A program made the position numbers and the translations under genes. Source: Mycolicibacterium neoaurum ATCC 25795 (lineage in GTDB: Bacteria; Actinomycetota; Actinomycetes; Mycobacteriales; Mycobacteriaceae). From it: a stretch of DNA of 64,000 bases. The DNA lies in contig NZ_JMDW01000007.1 in the NCBI RefSeq assembly GCF_000691525.1, positions 1-64,000 on the forward strand, read 5' to 3'. Positions 8,393-17,320 of this stretch are shown here, in pieces (within the stretch, counting starts at the first letter, position 1; the number at the start of each line of letters is the position of its first letter). The notes below the pieces were generated by a model. The model had not been told where the DNA came from and did no database searches. It was given only the letters and a program-made list of their open reading frames with translations.

Positions 8393-9439
8393 ATGAAGTT
8401 CAAATCCCTGATGGCCGTGGCCGCCGCGAGCGTGATCGCGCTGGCCGGTTGCGCGGTGGACAACTCCGGATCCGGCGGTGGCGGAAGTGACCCGGCCAAG
8501 CCCACGCTGCGCATCGGATACCAGACCTTCCCCAGTGGCGATCTGATCGTCAAGAACAACAAATGGCTCGAAGAGGCGTTGCCCGACTTCAACATCAAGT
8601 GGATCAAGTTCGATTCGGGTGCCGACGTCAACACGGCGTTCATCGCCAAGGAACTCGATTTCGGGGCGCTGGGCTCCAGCCCGGTCGCCAGGGGGCTGTC
8701 CGCGCCGCTGAACATTCCCTACAAGGTGGCCTTCGTGTTGGATGTCGCCGGTGACAACGAGGCGCTGATCGCCCGCAACGATGCGGGGGTCAACAGCATC
8801 CCCGATCTGCGCGGGAAGCGGATCGCCACGCCGTTCGCCTCGACCGCGCACTACAGCCTGTTGGCAGCGCTGGCGCAGAACAACCTGTCGCCCAACGATG
8901 TTCAGCTCATCGACCTGCAACCACAGGCCATCCTGGCGGCCTGGGAGCGCGGGGACATCGACGCCGCGTACACCTGGTTGCCGACGCTGGACCAGTTGCG
9001 CAAGACCGGCAAGGACCTGATCACCAGTCGTCAGCTGGCCGCAGACGGTAAGCCGACCCTCGATCTCGGTGTGGTCGCCGACGCGTTCGCCCGAGAACAC
9101 CCTGAGGTGGTCGACACCTGGCGTCAGCAGCAGGCCCGTGCGCTGGACACCATCTCCGACGATCCGGCCGCGGCAGCCAAGGCGATCGCCGCCGAGATCG
9201 GTCTGCCCGACAGCGAGGTGGCCGGACAGCTCAAGCAGGGTGTGTACCTGACCCCGGCCGCCGTCGCTTCGCCCGAATGGCTGGGCTCGGATGGGGCACC
9301 GGGCAATATCGCCATCAATCTGCAGAGTGCATCGCAGTTCCTCGCCGACCAGAAGCAGATTCCGGCGGCCGCGGACCTGAAGACCTTCCAGGACGCCATC
9401 TATGTGAAGGGGCTTCCCGGTGTCATCACGGGCGGCTGA
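8393..9439 (+). CDS. ABC transporter substrate-binding lipoprotein, TauA/SsuA type
   Basis: A 348-residue extracytoplasmic solute receptor. It has a lipoprotein signal peptide with lipobox LAGC (Cys20), then a periplasmic-binding-protein fold of the NMT1/SsuA type, with LRIGYQTFPSGDLIVK at the start of the mature domain and a typical FGALGSSPVARG segment. GGAGAGGAAAA precedes the ATG. It would capture substrate at the cell surface for the adjacent permease and ATPase. It lies between the permease and ATPase genes and overlaps the latter by 20 bases. Confidence 0.92.
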   Translation: MKFKSLMAVAAASVIALAGCAVDNSGSGGGGSDPAKPTLRIGYQTFPSGDLIVKNNKWLEEALPDFNIKWIKFDSGADVNTAFIAKELDFGALGSSPVARGLSAPLNIPYKVAFVLDVAGDNEALIARNDAGVNSIPDLRGKRIATPFASTAHYSLLAALAQNNLSPNDVQLIDLQPQAILAAWERGDIDAAYTWLPTLDQLRKTGKDLITSRQLAADGKPTLDLGVVADAFAREHPEVVDTWRQQQARALDTISDDPAAAAKAIAAEIGLPDSEVAGQLKQGVYLTPAAVASPEWLGSDGAPGNIAINLQSASQFLADQKQIPAAADLKTFQDAIYVKGLPGVITGG

Positions 9440-10208
9440 GCCGGCGGGTGGGTTGCGTATCGCCAACGTGGCCCACCGCTACGGCCGCGGCGCCGATCAA
9501 GTGACCGCGCTGGGGCCGGTGGACCTGGAGGTGGAACCGGGGGCCTTCCTGGTCCTGGTCGGTGCCTCCGGGTGCGGGAAGAGCACCCTGTTACGGCTCA
9601 TCGCCGGGTTCGAATCGCCCAGCGAGGGCGAGGTTCAGGTCGGTGGGACGGCGCCGACACCCGGGGTCACCTCCGGGGTGGTGTTCCAACAGCCGCGGTT
9701 GTTCCCATGGCGCACCGTGGGCGGGAACGTCGACCTCGCGCTCAAGTACGCCAAGGTGCCGCGCGAACGACGCGCCGAGCGCCGCGAGCAACTGCTGGAG
9801 CGCGTCGGGCTGGACGGCACCGCCGACCGCAAGATCTGGGAGATCAGCGGCGGGCAACAACAGCGCGTCGCGATCGCCCGCGCGTTGGCCGCCGAGACGC
9901 CGCTGTTCCTGCTCGACGAGCCGTTCGCCGCGCTCGATGCGCTGACCCGTGAGCGGCTGCAGGACGATGTGCGTCAGGTCAGTGCCGAATCGGGGCGCAC
10001 CACGGTGTTCGTCACCCACAGTGCCGAGGAGGCGGCGTTCCTCGGTTCGCGCATCGTGGTGCTCACCCGGCGGCCGGGCAAGATCGCCCTGGACCTGCCC
10101 TCGGAGCTGCCACGCACCGGTGTCGACGCCGACGAGCTGCGGCGGTCACCGGAGTTCCTCGAGCTCAGGAATGCCGTCGGCGAGGCCGTGAAGGCGGCCG
10201 CGGCCTGA
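9420..10208 (+). CDS. ABC transporter ATP-binding protein, TauB/SsuB type
   Basis: A 262-residue ATPase powering the importer. Motifs in order: Walker A GASGCGKST near residue 44, the Q-loop in VVFQQPRLFPW, ABC signature ISGGQQQRV, Walker B LFLLDEPFAALD, and the H-loop FVTHSAEEA. It starts at GTG 9420 inside the end of the binding-protein gene, with AAGGGG upstream, which suggests translational coupling. A strong bidirectional terminator follows. Confidence 0.95.
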   Translation: MSSRAAEPAGGLRIANVAHRYGRGADQVTALGPVDLEVEPGAFLVLVGASGCGKSTLLRLIAGFESPSEGEVQVGGTAPTPGVTSGVVFQQPRLFPWRTVGGNVDLALKYAKVPRERRAERREQLLERVGLDGTADRKIWEISGGQQQRVAIARALAAETPLFLLDEPFAALDALTRERLQDDVRQVSAESGRTTVFVTHSAEEAAFLGSRIVVLTRRPGKIALDLPSELPRTGVDADELRRSPEFLELRNAVGEAVKAAAA

Positions 10209-10218
10209 GTGCAGAGCC

Positions 10219-10258
10219 AAAAAAGCACCCGCACGCATACGGCGTGCGGGTGCTTTTT
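10219..10258. terminator. bidirectional intrinsic terminator
   Basis: GCACCCGCACGC 10225-10236 pairs perfectly with GCGTGCGGGTGC 10242-10253 around the 5-base loop ATACG. A run of six A precedes and five T follow, so it terminates both the ABC operon on the plus strand and the small convergent gene at 10267-10377 on the minus strand. Confidence 0.93.
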
Positions 10259-10266
10259 ACGTCTCG

Positions 10267-10377
10267 TTAGACCGGGGGATACGCCGGTGGCGGGTACACC
10301 CCGCGCAGGCCCCAGGCCAGCCAGCTGAAGAAGAACTCGCCCTCGTCACTGATGTCGTAATCGGGATTAGGATCCAT
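10267..10377 (-). CDS. 36-residue protein, unrecognised
   Basis: ATG 10377 is preceded at ideal spacing by GGAGGCG and opens a 36-codon frame ending at TAA 10267, just before a bidirectional terminator. The peptide begins MDPNPDYDISDEGE, has a short aromatic/hydrophobic middle (FFFSWLAWGL) and ends GVYPPPAYPPV. An acidic head, amphipathic centre and Pro/Tyr tail suggest a membrane-peripheral or partner-binding microprotein. The strong ribosome binding site, terminator and lack of any competing gene support expression. It is divergent from the next TetR gene. Confidence 0.6.
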   Translation of the reverse strand: MDPNPDYDISDEGEFFFSWLAWGLRGVYPPPAYPPV

Positions 10378-10461
10378 AGTCGCCTCCGCCGCAGCAAGCC
10401 CTGTTTGGCAGAAGTCTAAACCCACTGGGCGATCCCAGGACAGTCAAACCGCCCCATTGCC

Positions 10462-10485
10462 TACACTGGCCAACCAGTTGATTGG
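10462..10485 (+). promoter_or_regulatory. promoter and TetR-type operator before the TetR/SDR genes
   Basis: CCAACCAGTTGATTGG at 10470-10485 is an imperfect 16-base palindrome of the form CCAAYCA-RY-TGRTTGG, typical in size and symmetry for a TetR-family operator. A -10-like TACACT lies at 10462-10467, so bound repressor would cover the transcription start. It sits 41 bases upstream of the TetR start codon, consistent with autoregulation, which is inferred. Confidence 0.55.
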
Positions 10486-10525
10486 TCAACCCCGGGTCGT
10501 CCGGGTCTGCAGATAGTGAGTTGCC

Positions 10526-11164
10526 ATGTCCACCGAAGCCGCATCCAACGGTTCGTCACGGCGCGACGAACTGCTGGCGGTCGCCGCCAAGCTCTTCGCC
10601 GCCCGCGGCTACCACGGCACCCGGATGGACGATGTCGCCGACGCCGTGGGCCTGAACAAGGCCACGGTGTACCACTACTACGCAAGCAAATCGCTGATCC
10701 TTTGGGACATCTACAAGCGGACGGCCGACTTCACCGTCGGGGCGCTGCACGACGATCCGACGGCCACCGCGCGCGAGACCATCTACCACTTCACCCGGCG
10801 GCTGCTCACCGGCATCGCCAACGACCTGGAGGCGGCCGCCGTCTACTTCCAGGAGGGTCCGTACATCTCGGAGTGGTTCACCGAAGAGCAGGTCGCCTAC
10901 ATCCGGACCGCCGAGGCCACCGTGTACGAACACGTTCGGGATGTCATCGACCGGGGGATCGCCAGCGGTGAGTTCTTCGACTGCGACTCCCACGTCTTGG
11001 CGCTGGGCTATATCGGTATGACCCTGGGCGCCTACCGGTGGCTGCGCCCGCATGGCCGCCGCACCGCCCAGGAGATCGCCGTGGAGTTCAGCACCGCACT
11101 GTTGAGGGGACTGATCCGGGACGAGGCTGTGCGCACGGACGAGCCACTCGGCGGGGCCCAGTAG
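10526..11164 (+). CDS. TetR-family transcriptional regulator
   Basis: A 212-residue regulator with helix-turn-helix at about residues 28-55 (MDDVADAVGLNKATVYHYY) and a helical effector domain. It is the first gene of a run with an SDR, a ferredoxin-type reductase, an acyl-CoA desaturase and an acyl-CoA dehydrogenase, so a fatty acyl ligand is likely by context. A palindrome 41 bases upstream is the expected operator. Confidence 0.92.
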   Translation: MSTEAASNGSSRRDELLAVAAKLFAARGYHGTRMDDVADAVGLNKATVYHYYASKSLILWDIYKRTADFTVGALHDDPTATARETIYHFTRRLLTGIANDLEAAAVYFQEGPYISEWFTEEQVAYIRTAEATVYEHVRDVIDRGIASGEFFDCDSHVLALGYIGMTLGAYRWLRPHGRRTAQEIAVEFSTALLRGLIRDEAVRTDEPLGGAQ

Positions 11165-11179
11165 TTGAGAGGACCTGGA

Positions 11180-11956
11180 ATGACCGACTTGTTCCGCCTC
11201 GACGGCAAGGTCGCCGTGGTCACCGGCGGTGGCCGCGGTATCGGCGTGATGATGGCCCGCGGTCTGTTGCAGGCCGGCGCGGCCAAGGTGTACCTGGCGG
11301 CGCGCAAACAGGCCGAACTCGACGCGTCGGTGGCCGAACTGTCCGCCCTCGGTGAGGTCGAGGGCATCTCGGCCGACCTCGGTACCGCGGACGGGGTCCA
11401 GGCTCTCGTCGATGCCGTCGCCGCGAAGGAGGACGCGGTCCACGCGCTGTTCAACAACGCGGGCGCCAACTGGGGTGAGCCCTTCGAGACATTCCCCGAG
11501 TCCGGGTTCGACCGGGTCTTCGACGTCAACGTCAAGGGCGTCTTCCTGCTGACCCGCGCGCTGGTGCCGCTGCTGACTGCCGCCGCCACCGACGACGATC
11601 CGGCTCGGGTGATCAACACCGGCAGCGTCGACGGTTTCCACGTGCCCGAACGCGGTCGCAACAACTTCTCGTACGCCGCCAGCAAGGCCGCGGTCCACAC
11701 GCTGACCCAGCACCTGGCCGGCGAACTGGCGCCCAAGATCCTGGTGAACGCCATAGCGCCGGGGCTCTTCCCGTCGCGGATGACCAAGGTGCTGTTGTCG
11801 GCGGGTGAGGAGGCCGTCGGTGCGGCGCTACCGCTGGGACGCGTCGGGCAGCCAGACGATATGGCCGGTATCGCGGTCTTCCTGGCGAGCCGCGCCAGTA
11901 GCTATGTCACCGGCACCGTGATCCCGGTCGACGGTGGAGTCAGCACCATCCGCTGA
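11180..11956 (+). CDS. SDR-family oxidoreductase
   Basis: A classical short-chain dehydrogenase of 258 residues: TGGGRGIG cofactor loop near residue 13, NNAG, the catalytic Ser in INTGSVDGF, and YAASKAA with the catalytic Tyr and Lys. The C-terminal VTGTVIPVDGGVS is standard. I start at ATG 11180, which has GAGAGGA upstream, rather than the in-frame TTG 11165. It lies 15 bases after the TetR gene. Its place before desaturase genes suggests a 3-oxoacyl or other lipid carbonyl substrate. Confidence 0.92.
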   Translation: MTDLFRLDGKVAVVTGGGRGIGVMMARGLLQAGAAKVYLAARKQAELDASVAELSALGEVEGISADLGTADGVQALVDAVAAKEDAVHALFNNAGANWGEPFETFPESGFDRVFDVNVKGVFLLTRALVPLLTAAATDDDPARVINTGSVDGFHVPERGRNNFSYAASKAAVHTLTQHLAGELAPKILVNAIAPGLFPSRMTKVLLSAGEEAVGAALPLGRVGQPDDMAGIAVFLASRASSYVTGTVIPVDGGVSTIR

Positions 11957-11973
11957 GGCGCAGAAGAAAATGT

Positions 11974-12017
11974 GTGAACTGCGTCGCACCTGGGTAACTG
12001 GGTGTACATGTGTTCAC
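11974..12017 (+). promoter_or_regulatory. inverted GTGAAC/GTTCAC motifs before the reductase gene
   Basis: GTGAAC at 11974-11979 and GTTCAC at 12012-12017 form an inverted pair in the gap after the SDR gene. The second lies inside the longest possible reading frame of the reductase, which favours a downstream start for that gene if this is its control region. No -10 is clear; this is weak. Confidence 0.25.
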
Positions 12018-13153
12018 TTGATCTTCGCGGGCTGACGAAATGGAGCCAGAAGCCCGCGCGTGACATCGCGACGGCGTCGCCTGACGGCGGCTCCACGATC
12101 AACATGATCCGCGGGCTGGCGGCCAGGGCCACCACTCCGCTCCTTCCCGACGACTACCTCAAGATGCTCAACCCGCTGTGGACTGCCCGCGAGTTACGCG
12201 GTGCGATCGTCGACGTCCGCAAGGAGACCGAGGATTCGGCCACCGTGGTCATCAAACCGGGGTGGGGTTTCGCCGCCGATTACCAACCCGGCCAGTACGT
12301 GGGAATCGGTCTGCGCGTCGACGGCCGGTGGCACTGGCGGTCCTACTCCCTGACCTCGGTGCCCGAACGCGACGGCAAGCTGATCTCGATCACCGTCAAA
12401 GCCACCCCCGAGGGCTTCCTGTCCACCCACCTCGTCAACGGTGTGAAACCCGGAACAATTGTTCGCTTGGCGGCACCGAAGGGGCAGTTCGCCTTGCCCG
12501 ATCCGCCGCCGGTGAAGATGCTCCTGGTCACCGCCGGCAGCGGGATCACCCCGGTGATGGCCATGCTGCGGTCCATCGCCCAGCGTGGTCAGACCAGCAA
12601 TATCGTGCACATCCACTCGGCGCCGTCGCCGCAGGATGTCATCTTTCACGACGAGCTGATCGAGATGCAGGACGGCAGGCCCGACTACCGGCTGCACCTG
12701 CAGATGACCGACCGGATGGGCCACCTCGACCTGGACCGGCTGGCCGATATCGTCCCCGACTGGACCGAGCGGCCGACCTGGGCATGCGGGCCACCGGCCA
12801 TGCTCGACGATATCGAGCGGGTCTGGACGGCGGCCGGGCTGCCCGAGAACCAGTTGCACATGGAGCGATTCGTCATCGACCGGACCGACAAGGGCGGTGA
12901 GGGCGGCACGGTGACGTTCGCCATCTCGGACAAGACGATCGAGGTCGACGGCGCCACGTCCCTGCTGGAGGCCGGCGAGCGCCTCGGCATCCAGATGCCC
13001 TTCGGATGCCGGATGGGAATCTGCCAAACCTGCGTGCTGCCACTGGAATCCGGGCATGTGCGCGACTTCCGGTCGGGCGCCGAGCACGGCGAGGGCGACC
13101 GGATCCAGACCTGCGTCTCGGCCGCGTCCGGCGACTGCACCATCAACGTCTAG
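12002..13153 (+). CDS. ferredoxin reductase-like electron-transfer protein
   Basis: An FNR-type oxidoreductase with a flavin-binding barrel (RSYSLTS motif), an NAD(P)-binding domain ([14 protein letters not shown]) and a C-terminal plant-type [2Fe-2S] domain with cysteines in [11 protein letters not shown] and a later TC. It resembles Rv3230c, the electron donor of the DesA3 stearoyl-CoA desaturase, and sits 10 bases before a DesA3-like gene, so it should pass NAD(P)H electrons to that desaturase. The start is uncertain: GTG 12002 gives 383 residues, but the conserved part begins near ATG 12104 and the first 34 codons may not be translated. Confidence 0.9.
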   Translation: MYMCSLDLRGLTKWSQKPARDIATASPDGGSTINMIRGLAARATTPLLPDDYLKMLNPLWTARELRGAIVDVRKETEDSATVVIKPGWGFAADYQPGQYVGIGLRVDGRWHWRSYSLTSVPERDGKLISITVKATPEGFLSTHLVNGVKPGTIVRLAAPKGQFALPDPPPVKMLLVTAGSGITPVMAMLRSIAQRGQTSNIVHIHSAPSPQDVIFHDELIEMQDGRPDYRLHLQMTDRMGHLDLDRLADIVPDWTERPTWACGPPAMLDDIERVWTAAGLPENQLHMERFVIDRTDKGGEGGTVTFAISDKTIEVDGATSLLEAGERLGIQMPFGCRMGICQTCVLPLESGHVRDFRSGAEHGEGDRIQTCVSAASGDCTINV

Positions 13154-13163
13154 GAGGAATCGC

Positions 13164-14402
13164 ATGGCCATCACCGATATCAAGGCATACGCCCACCTCA
13201 CATCCGAAGATGTCGACCAACTCGAACGCGAGCTCGACGCGATCCGCGCCGAGGTGGAGGAATCCCGCGGCGAGCGCGATGCCCGCTACATCCGCCGGTC
13301 CATTCAGCTGCAACGCGCGCTTGCCGTCGGCGGACGCATCGCATTGTTCAACAGTCGCAACAAGATCTGCTGGGCGGCGGGCACCGCGATGTTGGGCGCG
13401 GCCAAGATCATCGAGAACATGGAGCTCGGGCACAACATCATCCACGGCCAGTGGGATTGGATGAACGACCCGGAGATCCACTCGACCGAATGGGAATGGG
13501 ACACCACCTCACCGGCCGTGCACTGGAAGAAGTCGCACAACTACATCCACCACAAGTACACCAACGTCATCGGCCTCGACGACGATATCGGCTACGGCAT
13601 CATGCGGCTCACCCGCGACGAGCCGTGGGAGCGCTGGATGATCGGCAACTCGCTCTACAACTTCCTGCTCGGCACGTTGTTCGAATGGGGTGTCGCCTTG
13701 CACGGCGTGGAAACCACGAAGTGGCGCAAGGGCGAGAAGACCATGGCGGAGATCCGAAAAGATCTGCGGATCATCGGCAAGAAGGTCGCCAAGCAGGTCG
13801 GCAAGGACTACGTGATCTTCCCGGCGCTGTCGGGACCCAACTGGAAACACACCCTCGGGGCGAACGCGGTCGCCAACCTGATCCGCAACTACTGGGCGTA
13901 TGTGGTGATCTTCTGCGGTCACTTCCCGGACGGCGCCGAGAAATTCACCCGCGAGGAGTTCGAGCGGGAAACACATGGCGAGTGGTATCTGCGCCAGATG
14001 CTGGGATCGGCGAACTTCCACGCCGGGCCGGTGATGGCCTTCATGAGTGGCAACCTCTGCTACCAGATCGAGCACCACCTCTTCCCGGATCTGCCGAGCA
14101 ACAGGTACGCCGAGATCGCAGTGAAGGTGCAGGCGTTGTGCGACAAGTACGACCTGCCCTACACGACGGGCTCGCTTGCACGGCAATACAGCCAGTCGTG
14201 GTGGACGATCGCCAAACTGGCACTGCCGAACAGATTCCTCAAGGCCACCCCGGATGATGCACCGGAGACCAACTCCGAGCTGAAATTCCGGATCCGCGAC
14301 GGCGTCCGGGAATCCTTCGGGATCGATCCGGCCACCGGTCGGCGCCGTGGCCTGCGCACCGCATTGCGCGAGCTCAGGTCGGGGGAGATCGCGGCCGCTT
14401 GA
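13164..14402 (+). CDS. membrane fatty acyl-CoA desaturase, DesA3-like
   Basis: A 412-residue di-iron membrane desaturase with the three histidine boxes HNIIHG, HNYIHH and QIEHHLFP. The family introduces a cis double bond (delta-9 in DesA3) into a long-chain acyl-CoA using O2 and electrons from a partner reductase. AGGAGGA lies 6 bases before ATG 13164; the open frame upstream overlaps the reductase gene and is not used. Partner reductase, SDR and TetR genes lie upstream and an acyl-CoA dehydrogenase follows. Mycobacteria often carry several paralogues, so I do not assert strict desA3 orthology. Confidence 0.93.
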   Translation: MAITDIKAYAHLTSEDVDQLERELDAIRAEVEESRGERDARYIRRSIQLQRALAVGGRIALFNSRNKICWAAGTAMLGAAKIIENMELGHNIIHGQWDWMNDPEIHSTEWEWDTTSPAVHWKKSHNYIHHKYTNVIGLDDDIGYGIMRLTRDEPWERWMIGNSLYNFLLGTLFEWGVALHGVETTKWRKGEKTMAEIRKDLRIIGKKVAKQVGKDYVIFPALSGPNWKHTLGANAVANLIRNYWAYVVIFCGHFPDGAEKFTREEFERETHGEWYLRQMLGSANFHAGPVMAFMSGNLCYQIEHHLFPDLPSNRYAEIAVKVQALCDKYDLPYTTGSLARQYSQSWWTIAKLALPNRFLKATPDDAPETNSELKFRIRDGVRESFGIDPATGRRRGLRTALRELRSGEIAAA

Positions 14403-14422
14403 GCGGGGGTTAGCCTGGCGAC

Positions 14423-16135
14423 ATGAAGTCGACCATCCTGTCCCGGCGCGACCTGGAATTTCTGCTCTACGAATGGCTGCGGGCCGAGGAGTTGACCTCA
14501 CTGCCGCGTTTCGCCGAGCACTCCCGGGAGACGTTCGACGGTGTGCTGGAACTGTGTGAACAGCTGGCCGAACGGTATTTCGCGCCGCACAACAAGCTCA
14601 GCGACGCCAACGAGCCCACGTTCGACGGCACCACCGTCACCGTCATCCCCGAGGTGAAAGTGGCGCTGGAGGCGTTCGCCAAGGCTGATTTGGTCGGGAT
14701 GTCCTTCGACGCCGAACTCGGTGGCGCGCAGCTGCCGACCGCCGTCGCCCAGGCCGGGTTCGCGTGGATCTCGGCGGCCAACATCAGCACTTCGGGTTAC
14801 CTGATGCTGACCATCGCCAACGCCAACCTGCTCGCGGAGTTCGGCACGCCCGAGCAGATCGACAGGTTCGTCAAACCGATGCTGGCGGGCCGGTTCACCG
14901 GCACCATGGCGCTCTCGGAAACCCAGGCCGGTTCCTCGTTGGCCGATATCACCACGCGCGCCGAGCCGCAGGACGACGGCACCTACCGGGTGTACGGCAC
15001 CAAGATGTGGATCTCGGGCGCCGAACACGAGATGAGCGAGAACATCGTCAACCTGGTGCTGGCGAAAATCCCCGGCGGCCCGGCGGGGACCAAGGGCATC
15101 TCGCTGCTCATCGTGCCCAAGTACATCGTCGACGCCGACGGCACCGTGGGTGCGCGCAATGCGGTGGCGATCTCCGGCCTCAACCACAAGATGGGGCAAC
15201 GGGGCATCACCAACACCGTGCTGAACTTCGACGGCGCGGTCGGATATCTGGTCGGTGAACCGCATCGCGGACTGGCCTACATGTTCCACATGATGAACGA
15301 GGCGCGGCTCGGGGTCGGGATGGGCGCGGTGGCACTGGGTTACACCGGCTATCTCAAGTCATTGGACTACGCCCGCGAACGGCCGCAGGGACGCCTGGTG
15401 AAGGATCCGGCCACTCCGCAGGTCCCGATCATCGCCCATGCCGATGTCAAACGGATGCTGCTCGCGCAGAAATCCTATGTCGAGGGCGCCTTGGGGCTGG
15501 CGCTGTATTGCGCGAAGCTCACGGACCTCGGTGAGCGCGAGCTGCTCGACATCCTGACCCCGATCGCCAAGAGCTGGCCGTCGCAGTGGTGCCTGGAAGC
15601 CAACAGCCTGGCCATCCAGGTGCTCGGCGGTTACGGCTACACCCGCGAATATGACGTCGAGCAGCATTATCGGGACAACCGGCTCAACCCGATCCACGAG
15701 GGCACCCACGGCATCCAGAGCCTGGACCTGTTGGGTCGCAAGGTCACCCAGAACGGCGGGGCGGCCATGACAACTCTGGCGGCCCGGATCACCGATACGG
15801 TGACGCGGGCCGGTGACGATCCGCTGGCCGCACAACTGGCCGCCGCGTGGCAGCGCCTTGTCGAGGTGACCGCCACCATGTTCGCCGGCGACGACCCTGC
15901 GGTGACGATGGCAAACAGCGCGGTCTATCTGGAGGCCTTCGGTCACATCGTCATCGCATGGGTGTGGCTGGAGCAACACCTCGCCACGTTTGCCAAAGAT
16001 GGGGATTTCTACGAAGGTAAACGGCAGGCCGCCCGGTTCTTCTACCGCTACGAGTTGCCCAAGGTATACCCGCAACTGGATTTGCTGGCGAGCCTGGACC
16101 GTACGACGCTCGATATGCAGAGCAGTTGGTTCTGA
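14423..16135 (+). CDS. large acyl-CoA dehydrogenase (FadE5-like architecture)
   Basis: A 570-residue acyl-CoA dehydrogenase, about 190 residues longer than the standard family. It has an N-terminal helical domain, the FAD/acyl core with MALSETQAGSSLADI, a catalytic Glu in NPIHEGTHGIQ, and an extra C-terminal helical domain of the acetyl-CoA-dehydrogenase-like type seen in FadE5 and long-chain enzymes. It begins 20 bases after the desaturase gene and may be cotranscribed. Expected substrates are long-chain acyl-CoAs. Confidence 0.92.
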   Translation: MKSTILSRRDLEFLLYEWLRAEELTSLPRFAEHSRETFDGVLELCEQLAERYFAPHNKLSDANEPTFDGTTVTVIPEVKVALEAFAKADLVGMSFDAELGGAQLPTAVAQAGFAWISAANISTSGYLMLTIANANLLAEFGTPEQIDRFVKPMLAGRFTGTMALSETQAGSSLADITTRAEPQDDGTYRVYGTKMWISGAEHEMSENIVNLVLAKIPGGPAGTKGISLLIVPKYIVDADGTVGARNAVAISGLNHKMGQRGITNTVLNFDGAVGYLVGEPHRGLAYMFHMMNEARLGVGMGAVALGYTGYLKSLDYARERPQGRLVKDPATPQVPIIAHADVKRMLLAQKSYVEGALGLALYCAKLTDLGERELLDILTPIAKSWPSQWCLEANSLAIQVLGGYGYTREYDVEQHYRDNRLNPIHEGTHGIQSLDLLGRKVTQNGGAAMTTLAARITDTVTRAGDDPLAAQLAAAWQRLVEVTATMFAGDDPAVTMANSAVYLEAFGHIVIAWVWLEQHLATFAKDGDFYEGKRQAARFFYRYELPKVYPQLDLLASLDRTTLDMQSSWF

Positions 16136-16231
16136 TTCGACCCGGAATGGTCATTCGGTAGCTACCTGGCGCGTACCCTTCCTGACGTAACCGTCAATAC
16201 CCGAGCTGTCGATGTACCGGGAAGGGCCCTC

Positions 16232-17233
16232 ATGGGGATGTCTGCCACTCGTTCACTGGCCGCACTCGCGGCGGCCGCCGCGTTGGTGGTCACCGCATGT
16301 GACGGTGCGCCCGCCGATGCCTCGAGCGCGGCCGAGGGCGTTTGGCCCACCGGTGCGGTGGACATGCTGGTCGGCTATGCCGCCGGCGGGTCCAGCGATC
16401 TGATCAGCCGTGCCGTCGCCAAGGGACTCGCCGCCGATCTGGACCAGCCGTTCCGGGTGACCAATCGCCAGGGCGGTAACGGCGCCGCCGCGGCGGCCGA
16501 TCTCGCCGGTGCGCCCGCCGACGGCACGATGCTGTCCATCCAGAACGCGTCGCTCTACACCATCACACCGCTGGCGGTGGCTCCGGACGAGGCCCGCCAC
16601 ATCGGCGACGTCGATGTGGTGCACGGCATCTCCAGCGAAAACTATGTGCTGGTGACCAGTCCGGAGACGGGCCTGCGCACCATCGCCGACCTGCAGGCGG
16701 CGCATCGGCCGTTGCGGTACGGCACGACCGGGGTGGGTACCGGAGCTCAACTGTGTGGGGCGCTGCTGATGAAGGGCGCCGGCGTGCTGTCCGAGGCCGT
16801 GCCGTTCAGCAGCGGGGCCCCGAATTTGGCGGCCGTGCTGGCCAACGACGTCGATATCGCCGTCATCCACGTGGGCGAGGCGATCGAGAACATCGACTCC
16901 GGCAAGCTCGTCGCACTCAACGTCTTCAGCCCCGAGCGGATCGATTTCCTGCCCGACGTCCCCACCGCCAGGGAGCTGGGCTACGACGTCGTGGTATCGC
17001 AGTACCGCTTCATGACCGTGCCCAAGGGCACCCCCGCCGAGGTGACCGGCCCGCTGGTCGCGGGCCTGAAGTCGACCTTCGCCAGCGCGGCCTACCAGCG
17101 ATTCAACGAGCAGAACAGCCTCACACCGATGGAGATCCCCGGCGAGCAGGTCCTCACCCAGCTCACCGATGATGCCCGTCGCTACGCAGAGATGGTGGCC
17201 ACAGCCGGCATCGATCTGCACGATATTGGGTAA
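16232..17233 (+). CDS. TctC/Bug-family solute-binding lipoprotein (orphan)
   Basis: A 333-residue tripartite tricarboxylate transporter receptor. It has a signal peptide with lipobox VTAC (Cys23), then a Bug fold with the family motif VDMLVGYAAGGSSDLISRA and a second-domain YGTTGVGTGAQL segment. The family binds carboxylates. No TctA or TctB membrane subunit is encoded nearby, so it must work with a remote transporter or as a sensor. GGGAAGGG precedes the ATG. It stands alone between a FadE gene and a phospholipase-like gene. Confidence 0.88.
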   Translation: MGMSATRSLAALAAAAALVVTACDGAPADASSAAEGVWPTGAVDMLVGYAAGGSSDLISRAVAKGLAADLDQPFRVTNRQGGNGAAAAADLAGAPADGTMLSIQNASLYTITPLAVAPDEARHIGDVDVVHGISSENYVLVTSPETGLRTIADLQAAHRPLRYGTTGVGTGAQLCGALLMKGAGVLSEAVPFSSGAPNLAAVLANDVDIAVIHVGEAIENIDSGKLVALNVFSPERIDFLPDVPTARELGYDVVVSQYRFMTVPKGTPAEVTGPLVAGLKSTFASAAYQRFNEQNSLTPMEIPGEQVLTQLTDDARRYAEMVATAGIDLHDIG

Positions 17234-17320
17234 ACCCCTGATGTGTTTCGCATCTCTTTCGCGTGCCTGAGGCCGCCCGCAAGCCGACTCAGTATGTGAG
17301 TGCAGGCGGAGGAGATGACT

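Noticed and set aside
7388..9466. 692-codon minus-strand frame over the ABC transporter genes
   Set aside because: It is antisense to three clear transporter genes with full motifs; Gln/Asp/Arg/Gly-rich translation is the usual GC-rich shadow.
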